Positions 1 to 9,000 of a stretch of DNA of 29,404 bases are shown piece after piece. Numbering within the stretch: the stretch's first letter is position 1; every line of letters starts with the position of its first letter. Origin of the DNA: CAYRZL01 sp964428795. Its GTDB lineage: Bacteria; Bacillota; Clostridia; Lachnospirales; Lachnospiraceae. The DNA lies in assembly GCA_964428795.1 (NCBI GenBank), contig CAYRZL010000025.1, forward strand, positions 1 to 29,404, read 5' to 3'. A model generated the notes under the pieces. That model was not told the origin of the DNA. It worked only from the letters and a program-made list of their open reading frames with translations, and ran no database searches. A program made the translations under genes and the position numbers.

Positions 1-6
1 GAAGCC

Positions 7-66
7 TTGATTTTACTGGCTTCCCATTGATTTTAGTGTAAAACTTGAGATTTTAGCATACGCTCA
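7..66. repeat. three imperfect 20-bp tandem units carrying GATTTTA
   Basis: The heptamer GATTTTA occurs at 9-15, 29-35 and 49-55, so its copies are spaced exactly 20 bp apart. Units 1 and 2 also share the preceding TT. The third copy overlaps the -10 box of a predicted leftward promoter. A short perfect hairpin, GAAGCC at 1-6 with GGCTTC at 18-23, sits at the distal end. The region follows trmD and would form the 5' leader of the next gene, which lies outside the window and is often rplS in Firmicutes. Its function is unknown. Confidence 0.45.
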
Positions 67-78
67 CACAAAATGCAA
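50..78 (-). promoter_or_regulatory. predicted sigma-A promoter downstream of trmD, firing out of the window
   Basis: On the minus strand TTGCAT (73-78) is separated by 17 bp from TAAAAT (50-55). A TG one base upstream of the -10 makes it an extended -10 element. It would drive the gene after trmD, which is not in this window. It suggests that gene can be transcribed apart from the rpsP-rimM-trmD operon. Assigned from consensus match only. Confidence 0.45.
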
Positions 79-92
79 GTCCTTCTTTTATA

Positions 93-839
93 CTACTTTT
101 TATCTGCTTCTTCTCTCAAATAATTCAATACCGTTCTCACATCGGAAAGATCCAGCCTTGCCTCATCCAACAGATCCGGCCTGTTTTTCAGTGTCCTCAG
201 CACAGACTGTTCTCTGCGCCAGGATTCTACCTTACTGTGATCACCGGAAAGCAATATATCGGGCACACCATGCCCCCGCCATACCGCCGGGCGGCTGTAC
301 TGCGGATATTCAAGCAATCCTCCCTCAAAGCTCTCTCCCGTACCGGATGCTTCATTGCTGAGCACCCCCGGCACCATCCGGGCTATTGCATCGATCATTA
401 CCATGGCGGGAAGCTCGCCGCCTGTCAGCACATAATCGCCGATAGACACATAATCTGTAACAACTTCCTCCAACACGCGCTCATCCACTCCCTCATAATG
501 TCCGCAGAGAAACACAAGATGTTCCTCCTTCGCAAATTTCTTTGCCATGGACTGGGAAAAAGTCTTTCCCTGAGGGGTTAGATAAATGCAGCGGGGCTTC
601 TTTTCACTTTTTTCCGCCACGCTTTTCCACGCATCAAAAACCGGCTGGGCCTGCATCACCATGCCTGCTCCGCCGCCATATGGATAGTCGTCCACTTTCC
701 CATGTTTTTCCACTGTGAAATCACGGATATTTATGGCCTCAATATTTATCAGCTTTTTTTCTATTGCTCTTCCCACAATACTGGTATGCAATCCCTGCAG
801 CACCATCTCCGGGAAAAGCGTCAACACAGAAAAAAACAT
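93..839 (-). CDS. trmD: tRNA (guanine-37-N1)-methyltransferase TrmD
   Basis: This is a SAM-dependent methyltransferase that makes m1G37 next to the anticodon and so prevents +1 frameshifting. The 248 residues match the usual family length. Visible hallmarks are DDYPYGGGAGM at about 50-60, LCGHYEGVDERV at 111-122, and the trefoil-knot SAM site SIGDYVLTGGELPAM at 132-146. The C-terminal tRNA-binding part contains SRPAVWRGHGVPDILLSG (about 182-199). The start codon lies one base beyond the rimM stop, so the two are surely co-transcribed and probably translationally coupled. No terminator with a U-tract follows the stop inside the window. Confidence 0.97.
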   Translation of the reverse strand: MFFSVLTLFPEMVLQGLHTSIVGRAIEKKLINIEAINIRDFTVEKHGKVDDYPYGGGAGMVMQAQPVFDAWKSVAEKSEKKPRCIYLTPQGKTFSQSMAKKFAKEEHLVFLCGHYEGVDERVLEEVVTDYVSIGDYVLTGGELPAMVMIDAIARMVPGVLSNEASGTGESFEGGLLEYPQYSRPAVWRGHGVPDILLSGDHSKVESWRREQSVLRTLKNRPDLLDEARLDLSDVRTVLNYLREEADKK

Positions 840-840
840 A

Positions 841-1350
841 TCAATCCCTCAATCCCGGTATCAGATGAATGATCATGCGGCGTGCTTCAATATCTACATT
901 TACCACACACTCCCTGATCGCAGGAACAAGAAGCTCCTGACCGCCTGCTTCTTTGATTACATATACATCATTAGCTCCGGTCTGAAGCACATCCTCCAGT
1001 ATACCGAGCGCTTCGCCTTCATCCGAAATCACACTCATACCGATCATATCTGCGATAAAATATTCATCTTTCTCTAACTTTACCGCATGTTCCCGATCTA
1101 CAAAAAGCGCCTTTCCACGCAGGCTTTCTACCTGATTGATATTGTCAAATTCTTTAAACTTCAGGATTACCATGTTTTTCTGAAAACGCGCCTGCGTCAC
1201 ATGGAGCAGCATCTCTTCTTTACCGGTATCCAGAAATACTTCTTTTAATTTTTTAAATCGTTTTTCGTCATCGGTGGTAGGAAACACTTTTACCTCACCG
1301 CCGATGCCATGGGTGTTTGCGATCATCCCAACCTGAAATCTTTCTTCCAT
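841..1350 (-). CDS. rimM: 16S rRNA processing / 30S maturation factor RimM
   Basis: RimM binds ribosomal protein S19 and helps late assembly of the 30S head. The N-terminal RimM domain begins FQVGMIANTHGIGGEVKV (residues 5-22). The C-terminal PRC-barrel contains EYFIADMIGMSV, the DVL-tGANDVYVI stretch and the ending LIPAIRECV-like segment written here as LLVPAIRECVVNVD. At 169 residues it is family-typical. It sits between khpA and trmD, the standard Firmicutes order, with 9 bases to khpA and one to trmD. Confidence 0.95.
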   Translation of the reverse strand: MEERFQVGMIANTHGIGGEVKVFPTTDDEKRFKKLKEVFLDTGKEEMLLHVTQARFQKNMVILKFKEFDNINQVESLRGKALFVDREHAVKLEKDEYFIADMIGMSVISDEGEALGILEDVLQTGANDVYVIKEAGGQELLVPAIRECVVNVDIEARRMIIHLIPGLRD

Positions 1351-1359
1351 GCTATAAGT

Positions 1360-1587
1360 TTACATGATCTCAACAATCACTTTTTTCTCCTCTTTGGATG
1401 AAGCTGCCTTGACAACAGAGCGGATCGCTTTTGCAATACGTCCCTGTTTACCGATGACTTTGCCCATATCAGACTGGGCAACGCGAAGCTCAAGCACGAT
1501 GGCATTTTCCTTCTCGTTTACGGTAACAGACACCTCTTCGGGATGATCAACCAGTGATTTTGCAATTACTTCAACTAATTCTTTCAT
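1360..1587 (-). CDS. khpA: KH-domain RNA-binding protein KhpA (YlqC)
   Basis: A 75-residue single KH domain with the GxxG loop in VIGKQGRIAKAIRSVVKAA. In Gram-positive bacteria KhpA pairs with KhpB/Jag and binds many RNAs, affecting cell elongation. The open frame extends to 1614, but I place the start at the ATG giving MKELVEVIAKSL, the family's usual beginning. A GAGGG ribosome site lies 8 bases upstream of it and 5 bases upstream of the preceding ATG, so a start one codon earlier is also possible. It lies between rpsP and rimM in the same operon. Confidence 0.93.
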   Translation of the reverse strand: MKELVEVIAKSLVDHPEEVSVTVNEKENAIVLELRVAQSDMGKVIGKQGRIAKAIRSVVKAASSKEEKKVIVEIM

Positions 1588-1629
1588 CATGATTTCCCTC
1601 ATGTCATACAACATTTGCGCGTTGTACGA

Positions 1630-1875
1630 TTATTTTTCAATACCAGCCAGTTTCAGGATTTTCTCAACAGTATGTGTAGGCTGAGCACCGTTTGCAAGCC
1701 ATTTTTTAGCAAGCTCCTCATCTACATGAATTTCGCTCGGATCTTTGGTCGGATCGTAAGTACCGATCGTCTCGATAAATCTACCGTCTCTTGGGGATCT
1801 GGAATCTGCTACGATAATTCTATAAAAAGGAGCTTTCTTCTGTCCCATTCTTGTTAATCTCATTTTTACTGCCAT
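1630..1875 (-). CDS. rpsP: 30S ribosomal protein S16
   Basis: Ribosomal protein S16 is a structural protein of the 30S body. The 81 residues begin MAVKMRLTRMGQKKAPFYRI and continue VADSRSPRDGRFIETIGTYDP, the near-invariant S16 N-terminus. A perfect AGGAGGT lies 7 bases upstream of the ATG, as expected for a highly expressed gene. The 79-base gap to ffh is AT-rich and includes a small TGCCA-ATA-TGGCA hairpin. I see no convincing promoter or terminator in it, so read-through from ffh is likely. Confidence 0.97.
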   Translation of the reverse strand: MAVKMRLTRMGQKKAPFYRIIVADSRSPRDGRFIETIGTYDPTKDPSEIHVDEELAKKWLANGAQPTHTVEKILKLAGIEK

Positions 1876-1954
1876 TGTTCTTTACCTCCTGGATTTGTTT
1901 CCATTATTATTTTTATTTTATCTATCTGTAATGCCATATTGGCAGTACATTCCG

Positions 1955-3331
1955 TTAAAATGGTAATCTTCCTTTACCAAAGCCGCCTAAACCGCCCAGT
2001 CCGCCAAAAGCGCCTCTGCGCTTTCCGCTCATGCCCTGCATCTGCTTCATCATCTTTCGCGCCTGTTCAAACTGTTTTACCATACGGTTTACTTCGCTGA
2101 GATCCACGCCTGCTCCCGCGGCAATACGACGCTTTCTGCTTGGATTCAGCAAAGAAGGATTGGATCTTTCCCGGGGCGTCATGGAATAGATAATACCCTC
2201 GATGCGCGCCATCTTTTTATCATCCATGGCATCCTCAATCTGCTTCATCTGGGCGCCGCCCATACCCGGCATCATACTGAGCACGCTGGCAAGTCCTCCC
2301 ATTTTTTTCATCTGATTCATGGATTCCAGATAATCGTCAAAGGAAAATTCCGCTTTTTTGAGACGCTTCTCCATCTCGGCAGCCTTTTCCTCATCAATCT
2401 CTGCCTGTGCCTTCTCAATCAGGGTCAGCACATCACCCATGCCAAGGATACGGGACGCCATACGATCCGGATAGAACTGTTCCAGATCAGAAAGCTTCTC
2501 TCCCATACCAACATACAGAATCGGCTTTCCGGTTACGGAGCGAATGGACAATGCGGCACCGCCTCTGGTGTCACCGTCCAGCTTGGTTAAAATCACACCG
2601 TCAATACCAATCTTCTCATCAAAGGTTCCTGCCACATTTACCGCATCCTGTCCGGTCATGGCATCTACCACCAGAATCGTCTGATGCACATCCACATTCT
2701 CTTTGATCTCGATCAGCTCTGCCATCATATCCTCATCCACATGGAGACGTCCTGCAGTATCCAGAATCACCACATTCAGTCCGTTCTTCTGTGCATGTTC
2801 GATGGCTGCCTTTGCAATATTTACCGGTTTGTGGGAATCTCCCATGGAAAACACTTCCACACCCTGCTTTTCCCCGTTTACCTGTAACTGCTGTATCGCA
2901 GCGGGACGGTATACGTCACATGCCACCAGTAAGGGCTTTTTCCCCTTCATCTTCAGCTTTCCTGCAATTTTTGCAGTCGTGGTCGTCTTACCTGCACCCT
3001 GCAGACCTGCCATCATGATCACTGTAGTGGCAGCCCCCGGCCTGATATCGATCTCTGTGGTCTCGGAGCCCATGAGCTTTACCATTTCTTCGTTTACGAT
3101 CTTAATGACCATCTGCCCCGGATTCAATCCGTTCATGACATCCTCGCCCACCGCGCGCTCCTGCACGGATTTGATAAACTGTTTTACCACTTTAAAGTTT
3201 ACATCCGCCTCCAGAAGAGCCAGCTTTACTTCCTTCAAAGCAGCTTTAACATCCGCCTCTGTCAGACGACCTTTGCTTCTCAGTGCCTTAAATACGTTTT
3301 GCAGTTTTTCCGATAAGCTGTCAAATGCCAT
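1955..3331 (-). CDS. ffh: signal recognition particle GTPase Ffh (SRP54)
   Basis: Ffh binds SRP RNA and signal peptides on nascent chains and docks with FtsY at the membrane. Residues 1-90 form the N helical bundle. The GTPase follows, with GLQGAGKTTTTAK at 109-121, DTAGRLHVDE at 191-200 and TKLDGDTRGG at 249-258. The methionine-rich M domain occupies about 325-458 and includes SMMPGMGG and the RNA-binding SNPSLLNPSRKRRIAAGAG region. The tail is glycine-rich and 458 residues is normal. Its ATG directly abuts the ylxM stop codon, so the two are translationally coupled. Confidence 0.97.
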   Translation of the reverse strand: MAFDSLSEKLQNVFKALRSKGRLTEADVKAALKEVKLALLEADVNFKVVKQFIKSVQERAVGEDVMNGLNPGQMVIKIVNEEMVKLMGSETTEIDIRPGAATTVIMMAGLQGAGKTTTTAKIAGKLKMKGKKPLLVACDVYRPAAIQQLQVNGEKQGVEVFSMGDSHKPVNIAKAAIEHAQKNGLNVVILDTAGRLHVDEDMMAELIEIKENVDVHQTILVVDAMTGQDAVNVAGTFDEKIGIDGVILTKLDGDTRGGAALSIRSVTGKPILYVGMGEKLSDLEQFYPDRMASRILGMGDVLTLIEKAQAEIDEEKAAEMEKRLKKAEFSFDDYLESMNQMKKMGGLASVLSMMPGMGGAQMKQIEDAMDDKKMARIEGIIYSMTPRERSNPSLLNPSRKRRIAAGAGVDLSEVNRMVKQFEQARKMMKQMQGMSGKRRGAFGGLGGLGGFGKGRLPF

Positions 3332-3673
3332 TTAAAAATCCTCCAGAATCTCTGCAGAAATCTGTCTGATCTCTGCCATGGTTCCCTCCACATCGTCACG
3401 GTAGTGCTCCGCAAGCTCAGCAATGCGTCGCACCTGCTCCTTCGCATGAAGAAAATGTTCCACCAGATGCAATTTTTCTTCGTAGACCGCCAGTGTCTTA
3501 TCACAGCGGCGCACCAGATCATGAACGCCCTGCCGGCTGATCCCCAGATCCTGTGCAATCTCTCCCAGCGACATATCGTTAAACACTACTTCCTCATACA
3601 CCTGTCTTTGATGTTTTGTCAGCAGCTCGCCATAGAAATCATACAAAAAAGCCTGCTGTCCTCTTTTCTCCAT
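3332..3673 (-). CDS. ylxM: YlxM/UPF0122 HTH protein, SRP-associated
   Basis: A small sigma-70 region 4-like helix-turn-helix protein. The part GEIAQDLGISRQGVHDLVRRCD carries the HTH. YlxM is almost always encoded just before ffh, and in streptococci it has been reported to modulate SRP/FtsY GTPase activity. The open frame runs up to 3718, but a predicted promoter occupies that stretch. The ATG giving MEKRGQQAFLYDFYGELL has AGGGTG six bases upstream, so I use it, giving 113 residues. The transcript leader would then be only about 15-20 bases. It is the first gene of the ylxM-ffh-rpsP-khpA-rimM-trmD run. Confidence 0.92.
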   Translation of the reverse strand: MEKRGQQAFLYDFYGELLTKHQRQVYEEVVFNDMSLGEIAQDLGISRQGVHDLVRRCDKTLAVYEEKLHLVEHFLHAKEQVRRIAELAEHYRDDVEGTMAEIRQISAEILEDF

Positions 3674-3689
3674 GTCAATCACCCTGGCT

Positions 3690-3718
3690 AGATTACCACA
3701 ATGCCAAGAAGGTGTCAA
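3690..3718 (-). promoter_or_regulatory. predicted sigma-A promoter for ylxM-ffh operon
   Basis: On the minus strand a perfect TTGACA (3713-3718) is spaced 17 bp from TAATCT (3690-3695, 5 of 6 to consensus). It lies just ahead of the chosen ylxM start at 3673 and inside the longer open frame, which supports the shorter start. It is among the best promoter matches in the window. Confidence 0.65.
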
Positions 3719-3734
3719 GTATTTTTTCTTGACA
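3713..3734. repeat. perfect 7-bp inverted repeat over the ylxM -35 box
   Basis: TGTCAAG (3713-3719) and CTTGACA (3728-3734) form a perfect dyad with an 8-base T-rich centre. One arm is the -35 hexamer of the ylxM promoter. The repeat sits between the ilvA stop and ylxM. In the ilvA direction it is not followed by a U-tract, so an operator-like role is as plausible as a weak terminator. Confidence 0.4.
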
Positions 3735-3740
3735 GCATTT

Positions 3741-4973
3741 TCACAGAACCGTCTGCACCAGCTTTGGTTTATATCCGCTCTCCTTTAACGTGCTGATGAT
3801 CTGATTTTTATGCTCGGTTCCAAATGCTTCCAGCGTAATGCGAAGCTCCACCGCCGCATTTCGATTGGTGGATACAAACTGGTTGTGCTCCAGCTTGATC
3901 ACATTGCCCTGAACCTCTGCGATGGTATCTGCCACTCTTGCAAGCTCTCCCGGTTTATCCGGCAAAAGAACGGAAACAGTGAAAATACGGTCTCTAAAGA
4001 TCAATCCTTTTTGCACCACAGAGGACATGGTGATCACATCCATATTTCCTCCGCTCAAGATCGACACCACCCGTTTTCCGGTTACATCCAGATGCTTGAG
4101 TGCCGCCACGGTGAGCAGTCCCGAATTTTCCACCACCATCTTGTGATTCTCCACCATATCCAGAAATGCCACGATCAGCTCATCATCCCCAACGGTGATG
4201 ATATCATCCAGATTTTCCTGAATATATGGAAAGATCTGCGTTCCCGGTGTTTTGACCGCTGTACCGTCCGCAATGGTATTTACCACCGGAAGCGTAACAG
4301 GCTTCCCTTCTTTTATGGATTCCTGCATACAATTTGCCCCTGCCGGCTCCACACCGATGACCTTGATATTGGGATTCAGCTGCTTTGCCAGCGCAGAAAC
4401 TCCCGTTGCAAGTCCGCCTCCTCCGATGGGGACTAAAATATACTCCACCAGCGGAAGCTCCTTGAAAATTTCCATGGCAATGGTTCCCTGTCCGGTAGCC
4501 ACCGCCAGATCATCGAAGGGATGGATAAAGGTGTATCCGTGTTCCTCGGCCAGCTCATACGCCTTCTGACACGCCTCGTCATACACGTCTCCGTAAAGCA
4601 CCACCTCCGCTCCATAGCTCTTGGTACGGTTTACTTTGATCAGCGGCGTAGTGGTGGGCATTACGATAGTGGCTTTCACGCCAAAGCATTTTGCCGCATA
4701 AGCCACGCCCTGGGCGTGATTTCCCGCGGAGGCGGTGATCAGCCCCCGTTCTCTCTCCTCCCCGGACAGGGTACTGATCTTATAATATGCGCCCCGCACC
4801 TTGTAGGCTCCGGTAAACTGCATATTCTCCGGCTTCAGATATACTTTGTTTCCGGTCTGCTCACTGAGATACTCACTATATACCAGCTTTGTCTCCTGCG
4901 TTACTTTTTTTACGATTTCGCTGGCTTCCTCAAATCTTTCCAATGTCAACATATTACTCATCTTCTTACTCAT
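3741..4973 (-). CDS. ilvA: threonine ammonia-lyase (threonine dehydratase) with ACT-like tail
   Basis: A PLP enzyme deaminating threonine to 2-oxobutyrate, the first step to isoleucine or of threonine catabolism. The PLP lysine is K58 in TGAYKVRGA. The substrate loop ASAGNHAQG is at 81-89 and the phosphate cup GGGG at 184-187. A single ACT-like domain follows at about 332-406. The 410-residue one-ACT form is common in Firmicutes and is named ilvA or tdcB; sequence alone does not decide between a biosynthetic and a catabolic role. Two starts four codons apart are possible: AAGGA lies very close to the first ATG and 14 bases before the second. It sits 57 bases after ftsY with no clear promoter of its own. 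Confidence 0.93.
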   Translation of the reverse strand: MSKKMSNMLTLERFEEASEIVKKVTQETKLVYSEYLSEQTGNKVYLKPENMQFTGAYKVRGAYYKISTLSGEERERGLITASAGNHAQGVAYAAKCFGVKATIVMPTTTPLIKVNRTKSYGAEVVLYGDVYDEACQKAYELAEEHGYTFIHPFDDLAVATGQGTIAMEIFKELPLVEYILVPIGGGGLATGVSALAKQLNPNIKVIGVEPAGANCMQESIKEGKPVTLPVVNTIADGTAVKTPGTQIFPYIQENLDDIITVGDDELIVAFLDMVENHKMVVENSGLLTVAALKHLDVTGKRVVSILSGGNMDVITMSSVVQKGLIFRDRIFTVSVLLPDKPGELARVADTIAEVQGNVIKLEHNQFVSTNRNAAVELRITLEAFGTEHKNQIISTLKESGYKPKLVQTVL

Positions 4974-5030
4974 CTTCCTTCTTTACATCGTAACAGTTCA
5001 GTCCGCGCCATTCGCAAAGCCGCACCTACG

Positions 5031-5990
5031 TTACTTTACATCAAAGAGCGCATTTACAAACTCTTCTGAATCAAATTTCTGCAGATCGTCGATAGTCTCT
5101 CCCACTCCGATATATTTTACCGGAATGCCAAGCTCCGAATGAATTGCCACTGCAATACCGCCTTTTGCTGTTCCGTCCAGCTTTGTGAGTACGATGCCGG
5201 TAATCTCTGCAACCTCGGAAAACTGCCGCGCCTGTGCCAGTGCGTTCTGTCCGGTTGTTCCGTCCAGCACCACCAGCGTCTCACGAAAGGCTTCCGGATA
5301 CTCTTTTTCCAGAATGCGGTTGATCTTTTTCAACTCTTCCATCAGATTCTTTTTGTTATGAAGCCGACCTGCGGTATCACAGATCAATACATCTGCTTTT
5401 CTTGCTTTGGCAGCCTGTACCGCATCAAATACGACCGCCGCCGGATCGGCACCATCCTGTCCGTTTACGATCTCAACCCCGGCGCGGTGCGCCCACTCGG
5501 TCAACTGTTCTCCTGCTGCCGCACGGAAGGTATCAGCCGCCGCCATAATGACACGCTTGCCCTGGGCTTTCAGCTTTCCTGCCAGTTTTCCAACGGTAGT
5601 TGTCTTTCCCACACCGTTGACGCCGATGACCAGAACGACAGATTTCTCGTGTTCAAAACGATAAGCGGTCTCCTCCACCTGCATCTGCTCCTTGATGCTT
5701 TCAATCAGAAGCTCTCTGCATTCCTCCGGCTTTTTAATCTTCTGCTCTTTTACTTTTTCCTGAAGGCTTTCTATAATCTCCTCCGTAGCCTTCACACCGA
5801 TATCTCCCATAATGAGAATCTCTTCGATCTCCTCGTAAAAATCATCATCAATCTGAGAAAATCCGCTGAAAATATTGTCAAAACCGGACACAATATTATT
5901 TCTTGTCTTTGTAAGACCTGCGACCAGACGCTTGAAAAAACCCTTCTTCTCCGGCTGCTGCTCTTCTACATTCTTATTTTCTTCTGACAT
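5031..5990 (-). CDS. ftsY: SRP receptor GTPase FtsY
   Basis: FtsY is the membrane-associated SRP receptor that forms a twin GTPase complex with Ffh and delivers ribosomes to SecYEG. The NG domain shows GVNGVGKTTTVGK at 123-135, the AADTFRAAAGEQL insertion-box signature, DTAGRLHNKK at 205-214 and TKLDGTAKGG at 269-278. The acidic A domain is short here, about 25 residues with EENKNVEEQQPEKK, as in many Firmicutes. It follows smc by 31 bases and has GAGGGA ahead of the ATG. The smc-ftsY pairing is conserved in Firmicutes. Confidence 0.97.
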   Translation of the reverse strand: MSEENKNVEEQQPEKKGFFKRLVAGLTKTRNNIVSGFDNIFSGFSQIDDDFYEEIEEILIMGDIGVKATEEIIESLQEKVKEQKIKKPEECRELLIESIKEQMQVEETAYRFEHEKSVVLVIGVNGVGKTTTVGKLAGKLKAQGKRVIMAAADTFRAAAGEQLTEWAHRAGVEIVNGQDGADPAAVVFDAVQAAKARKADVLICDTAGRLHNKKNLMEELKKINRILEKEYPEAFRETLVVLDGTTGQNALAQARQFSEVAEITGIVLTKLDGTAKGGIAVAIHSELGIPVKYIGVGETIDDLQKFDSEEFVNALFDVK

Positions 5991-6021
5991 CTCTGTCCCT
6001 CACTTTCTCGCACCTGTTATT

Positions 6022-9000
6022 TTATTCATCCAGATCAGCCTCGATCAGGTTGACGCTTACCAGTGCGGACACACCCTTCTCCTGCATTGTAATACCATAC
6101 AGACGATCCGCAGCCGCCATCGTACCGCGTCTATGGGTGATCATAATAAACTGTGTATGTTTGGTTAATTTATTCAGATATCTGGCAAAACGGTCTACAT
6201 TGGAATCATCCAGCGCCGCCTCAATCTCATCCAGCAGACAGAATGGGGATGGCTTCAGATTCTGAATGGCAAACAGAAGAGCAATGGCAGTCAACGCCTT
6301 CTCTCCGCCGGATAACTGCATCATATTCTGCAGTTTTTTCCCCGGAGGGTGTGCGATAATATTGATCCCGCACTCTAAAATATCCTCGCCCTCTGCCAGC
6401 TCCAATGTACCCTTACCGCCGCCGAACAGATCACGGAACGCTTTGTTAAATTCCTCCTGAATCTGTCCGAATTTCTCCTGAAACTGTTTTCGCATACCGG
6501 CATCCAGATCCTGTATGATTTGAAGCAGAGTTGCTTCGGCCTCCTGCAGATCATTTCTCTGAGCATTCATAAACTCATATCGCTCCGATACATTTTTGTA
6601 CTCTTCGATGGCATCGATATTGACATGCCCCAGTCCTTTGATCTCTTCCTTCACTCTGGCAATCTGTTTTTTAAGCTCCGGAGTACTGAGTTCCGTCGGC
6701 GGAGCAATCTCCATGGCATGATGCAGGGTCAGCTCATACTCCTCCCACATATATGCAGTCTGGCTCTCCTCCGAGGCTTCCAGCTTCTCTTTCTGTGCAT
6801 TCAGACGGAAAATTTCTTTGTCCAGATCATTGATGTGACCGGACAGCTCTTCCCTCTGCTTAAAAAAGCCCTTGTACTGCGCCGACATCGTTTCCCGCTT
6901 TTCCAGCCCGGCTTTGACCTTTTCCTCCAGCTCGCGGGCTGTCTGTCTTGCTGTATCAACTGTTTCACGGATCGAAACGATCGTTTCTTTTCTCTGCTCC
7001 ACTTCTTTTTCACTGTCCGCAGACTCTTTATGGAGGCCTCCTGCCTCCTCCTCCAGTTTCTGAAGCTCACCCAGAATACGATCCGCATTTTCCTCATTGA
7101 AGGACAATCTCTGTCTGATACCGGCTGCCTCCAAAGCAATCTCGGAGATTTTCTGATTCCGGGTTTCCTCGACAGACTGCTCCTGTTCCAGCTTCTCCTG
7201 AAAATAAGCTATCCTCTCCTGGGTTTCTTTCTCCTCAGCGCCAAAGCCTGCCGCCTGAGCGTCTAAGCTCTCTCTGCCCTGTCTGATCTCCTCAAGCTGC
7301 TCTTCAATCTGCTGTTCCTCGTATTTCAGGGAAAGAATCGTATCCTCCTGCGCTTTCATCTCCTCTTTCGCATGATCCACATCCGCCTGGGCACGGGAAT
7401 GCTCCAATAACGCCTCCTGCTTTTCCTGCTGAAGCTGGCTTATATCCTCACGCAGCAATTCTCTCGCAGTACTGATATCCTCCAAACGTCCTTCCAGCTT
7501 CTTTTGTTCGCTGCTCAGGGTTTTCAACTGCTCTTCGATCTCCTCGATCTCCCGGCGGCGTCCAAGCAGATTGCTGTTGTTTTTAAAAGCGCCTCCGGTC
7601 ATGGAACCGCCCGGCTGCAAAGACTCGCCCTCCAATGTGACCATCCGGATGCTGTGGTGATATTTCCTGCCAATGGCAATCGCATGATCAATGTGATCTA
7701 CCACAAGTACACGCCCGAGCAAATGTCCTGCCACGCCCTTGTAGCGATCTTCACAGGTTACCAGCCTGTCCGCGATTCCGATGACGCCCGGCTCCTTCAA
7801 TGCCCGTTCATCAGATATTTTTCTTTTTCCGTTCACACTGGTAAGCGGCAAAAATGTGGCTCTTCCCAAACGGTTTTTCTTCAAATATTCAATCAGCTTC
7901 TTTGCTGTATGTTCATCGTCTGTGACAATGTTTTGTATACTGCCGCCAAGAGCAGTCTCGATGGCTATCTCATATTTTTTCTCCACAGAAATGAGATCGG
8001 CTACCACACCCTGAATGCCGGGAATATCATCCTTCTTTTCCATGACCCGGCGGATGCTGTTTCCATACCCATCATATCTCTCCGCAATTCCCTTTAATGA
8101 TTCTGCTCTGGAATGCAGACGATGGTACTGCACTTTTATCTGCTCCAGCTTTGCAGCCGCCTCATCGTACTTTGTTTTCCACTCTCCGCGTTTTAACTCA
8201 AGCTGCGCTTCTCTGGAACGGAACGCACGGACCTTTTCCTCCACCTGTTCTAATATGCTCTGGCTTTCCTGAAGCATGACAGTAAGCCGGTCGGTATCAC
8301 TTTTTTGCGCCAGCTTACGTCTGGTCAGCTCCGCCCAGTGAATATTCACCTGCTCCTGCATCGTATCAAAACGCTGCTGCTCTGCCTGGATATTACCTTT
8401 CCGGCTCACCAGATCAATGGTGGCATTCTGCGCCGCTGTAAGCCCACTCTGCAGCTTTTCTATATTTTCTCGTACTGCAAGCAGTCGTTCCCCCGCAATT
8501 GTCTGTCTTTCTGTTATTTTATCCAGAGACTCCTCCAATGCCCTGTGCTCTCTTCGGTACTCTTCCAGCTTTTCCTGGCGCTCCACAGAATCCTGCATCA
8601 CAGACATGAGGCGGTTCTGAAGGCTCTCACTGTTATTTTTTACAGAACGGATCTGCTCTGATATAACCTCGATCTGTCCCTCCAGTTTTTCCGCAGTCAG
8701 ATTCGTCTCCGACAAGAGGCTTCTGTCCGCGTCAATCTGCTCATCTATTTTTTCCAGCTCTGCTTCCACCTGCTCATACTGCTGACGGATTCCTTCATAT
8801 TCCCCGGAAGCCTTCTTATGTTCGTCATCTGCGATATGATATTTCTCTTCCACACTTTTCAGTTGTTCCTGAATCCGTTTCATCTCGATCAGAAACATAT
8901 TGATATCGAAGCCCCGCAGCTCGTCTCTCTTTTTCAGATAAGTGCGTGCAGCCTCCGACTGACGCTCCAAAGGTCCAAGCTGCTTTTCCAGCTCAGAAAG

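Noticed and set aside
3674..3718. Longer YlxM start at 3718
   Set aside because: The extra 15 residues overlap a strong promoter and lack a ribosome site.
3713..3734. Inverted repeat as an intrinsic terminator of ilvA
   Set aside because: In the ilvA direction the stem is followed by CACC and not by U residues, and the loop is A-rich; it fits an operator better.
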